From NCBI GenBank assembly GCA_946406115.1, contig OX291543.1:36172815-36236814 (forward strand): 64,000 nucleotides of DNA. Direction: 5' to 3'. Positions 63,078-64,000 of the stretch are shown here, piece after piece; position 1 is the first letter of the stretch, and the number at the start of each line of letters is the position of its first letter. The notes under the pieces are model-generated. The model did not search any database, was not told the origin of the DNA, and saw nothing but the letters and a program-made list of their open reading frames with translations. This DNA comes from Apoda limacodes (taxonomy: Eukaryota; Arthropoda; Insecta; Lepidoptera; Limacodidae). Made by a program: the position numbers and the translations under genes.

Positions 63078-64000
63078 ATCCTAAAATAAAAATAAATTTG
63101 GTTCATTATATGGAGTACACGATTATAATATGGACCACCGGTCTATATATCAAATCCCTGTCGTGGTTCATATTAGAAACTGATGCTACTTTGAGGGTTT
63201 AATATCATAAAAAAAATGTTAGATACAGCTACGAGTTATGGAAGCAATAACTGCTAACACAATAACGTTTTCAGAATATAAATAGTTACAATACAACAAG
63301 TATCAATATAGCTACAATAATCTTACAAAAATTACCGAAAAACTGCATCAGACCGCGTTGAAAGCTTAAAATGACTGCCACTGACACTACCGTACTCAAA
63401 GACTCGCTGTGAATCACTAGCCAGGTCACGCATGCTAAGAGCATCGTTTGTTGCTATATTCACTCCGCGAGCAATTCTACCGTGTGAAATATTACCGTAG
63501 TCCATATTGAGTGACTAGTCCATATTTAGTTAACTTACTCTACCAACCAACCAACGTACAAATGTTTTGGAAACGCAATCACAATGAAACTCTGCAGTCC
63601 AACCGTAATTACGTCAATTTTCCACTACTTCCCCGACAATAGACCACTTCGCATTGAAAGCCACCTACCCTGGCTAAACTTAACAACACAATCTAAAGCT
63701 AGTCGCCCACGGCACTGCATTCCGCTCGACATCGACACACAAAGGCGCGACGCGCGTGCACACAGCACAGATTACGTGTGTTGGAACTCAACACGTTGTA
63801 CTCGTTACGTTGGCACTCTTGGCACGTAGTCAGAGCTTATATTTTTTTAGCCATCGACGTACGTGATAAGAACACAAACTGTACTCGAATATAAATACAC
63901 AATATAACGTACCTACGTAGGTAAACTAAAAACATCTTTATCTAAAACATATTCCAAACAGAATCTCAACAGACAGACTCTAAGCACGAGTAGAATAAGT
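63078..64000. other. Upstream region of the pogo-like gene; direct repeat at the edge
   Basis: On minus, TTATTTTTATTTTAG before GATATGGC at 63080 is a good splice acceptor, so 5' exons may lie within 63.1-63.85 kb; none could be defined. 63560-63835 is less AT-rich. 63842-64000 repeats 54750-54908. Confidence 0.4.

Overview
This is a eukaryotic, AT-rich, repeat-dominated stretch, most likely from a moth or butterfly. The organism call is inference. It rests on the lepidopteran-style CR1 3' tail at 34.57 and 56.2 kb, a non-LTR element ending in TTTGAC repeats, BEL/Pao and Gypsy elements, and the tagged motif GTGCGAGTCCGACTCGCACTT. I see no intact ordinary host gene, no rRNA, no tRNA and no CRISPR. 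Nearly all coding sequence belongs to transposable elements and to integrated virus-like Polintons (Mavericks).

Layout. 1-4890: Jockey/CR1-like LINE (copy A1) carrying a 1.93-kb fold-back insertion. 4.9-8.9 kb: tandem and dispersed repeats. 8.88-42.02 kb: a four-level nest. An old LINE (copy A2, minus strand) is split by Polinton 1 (9099-40766, 6-bp target duplication CACCGC). Polinton 1 is split by Polinton 2 (24401-40428, 6-bp duplication TTGGTC, TIRs of 860 and 1210 bp). Polinton 2 has its DNA polymerase gene split by a full-ORF CR1 LINE (about 34.57-38.2 kb). 43.8-47.9 kb: decayed Ty3/Gypsy element. 49.8-52.85 kb: decayed BEL/Pao gag interrupted by LINE copy A3. 52.87-54.35 kb: decayed LINE copy A4. 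55.27-63.08 kb: a pogo-like transposase-derived gene interrupted by a young, apparently intact BEL/Pao element (56564-63063) with identical-looking 294-bp LTRs and a 5-bp duplication CTTAT.

The two Polintons are different lineages. Each has a protein-primed type B DNA polymerase, packaging ATPase, chromodomain integrase, adenain-like cysteine protease and a minor-capsid candidate. Polinton 1 adds a parvovirus-type phospholipase A2 domain, a fibre-like coiled-coil protein, a small basic peptide and an RNase H-fold-like protein. Its own terminus contains an imperfect palindrome. Polinton 2 carries a hexon-like major capsid gene, a small membrane/core-type protein and a spliced gene duplicated inside its TIRs. 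Adjacent structural genes overlap by ATGA or TAATG in both elements, which suggests translational coupling on polycistronic mRNAs. Both elements are defective: there are frameshifts or nonsense codons in polymerase, capsid and integrase genes.

The most interesting points are the nest with both target-site duplications readable, the stop-start gene coupling, the terminal palindrome plus PLA2 in Polinton 1, the spliced terminal genes, and a perfect 71-bp-arm palindrome in Polinton 2.
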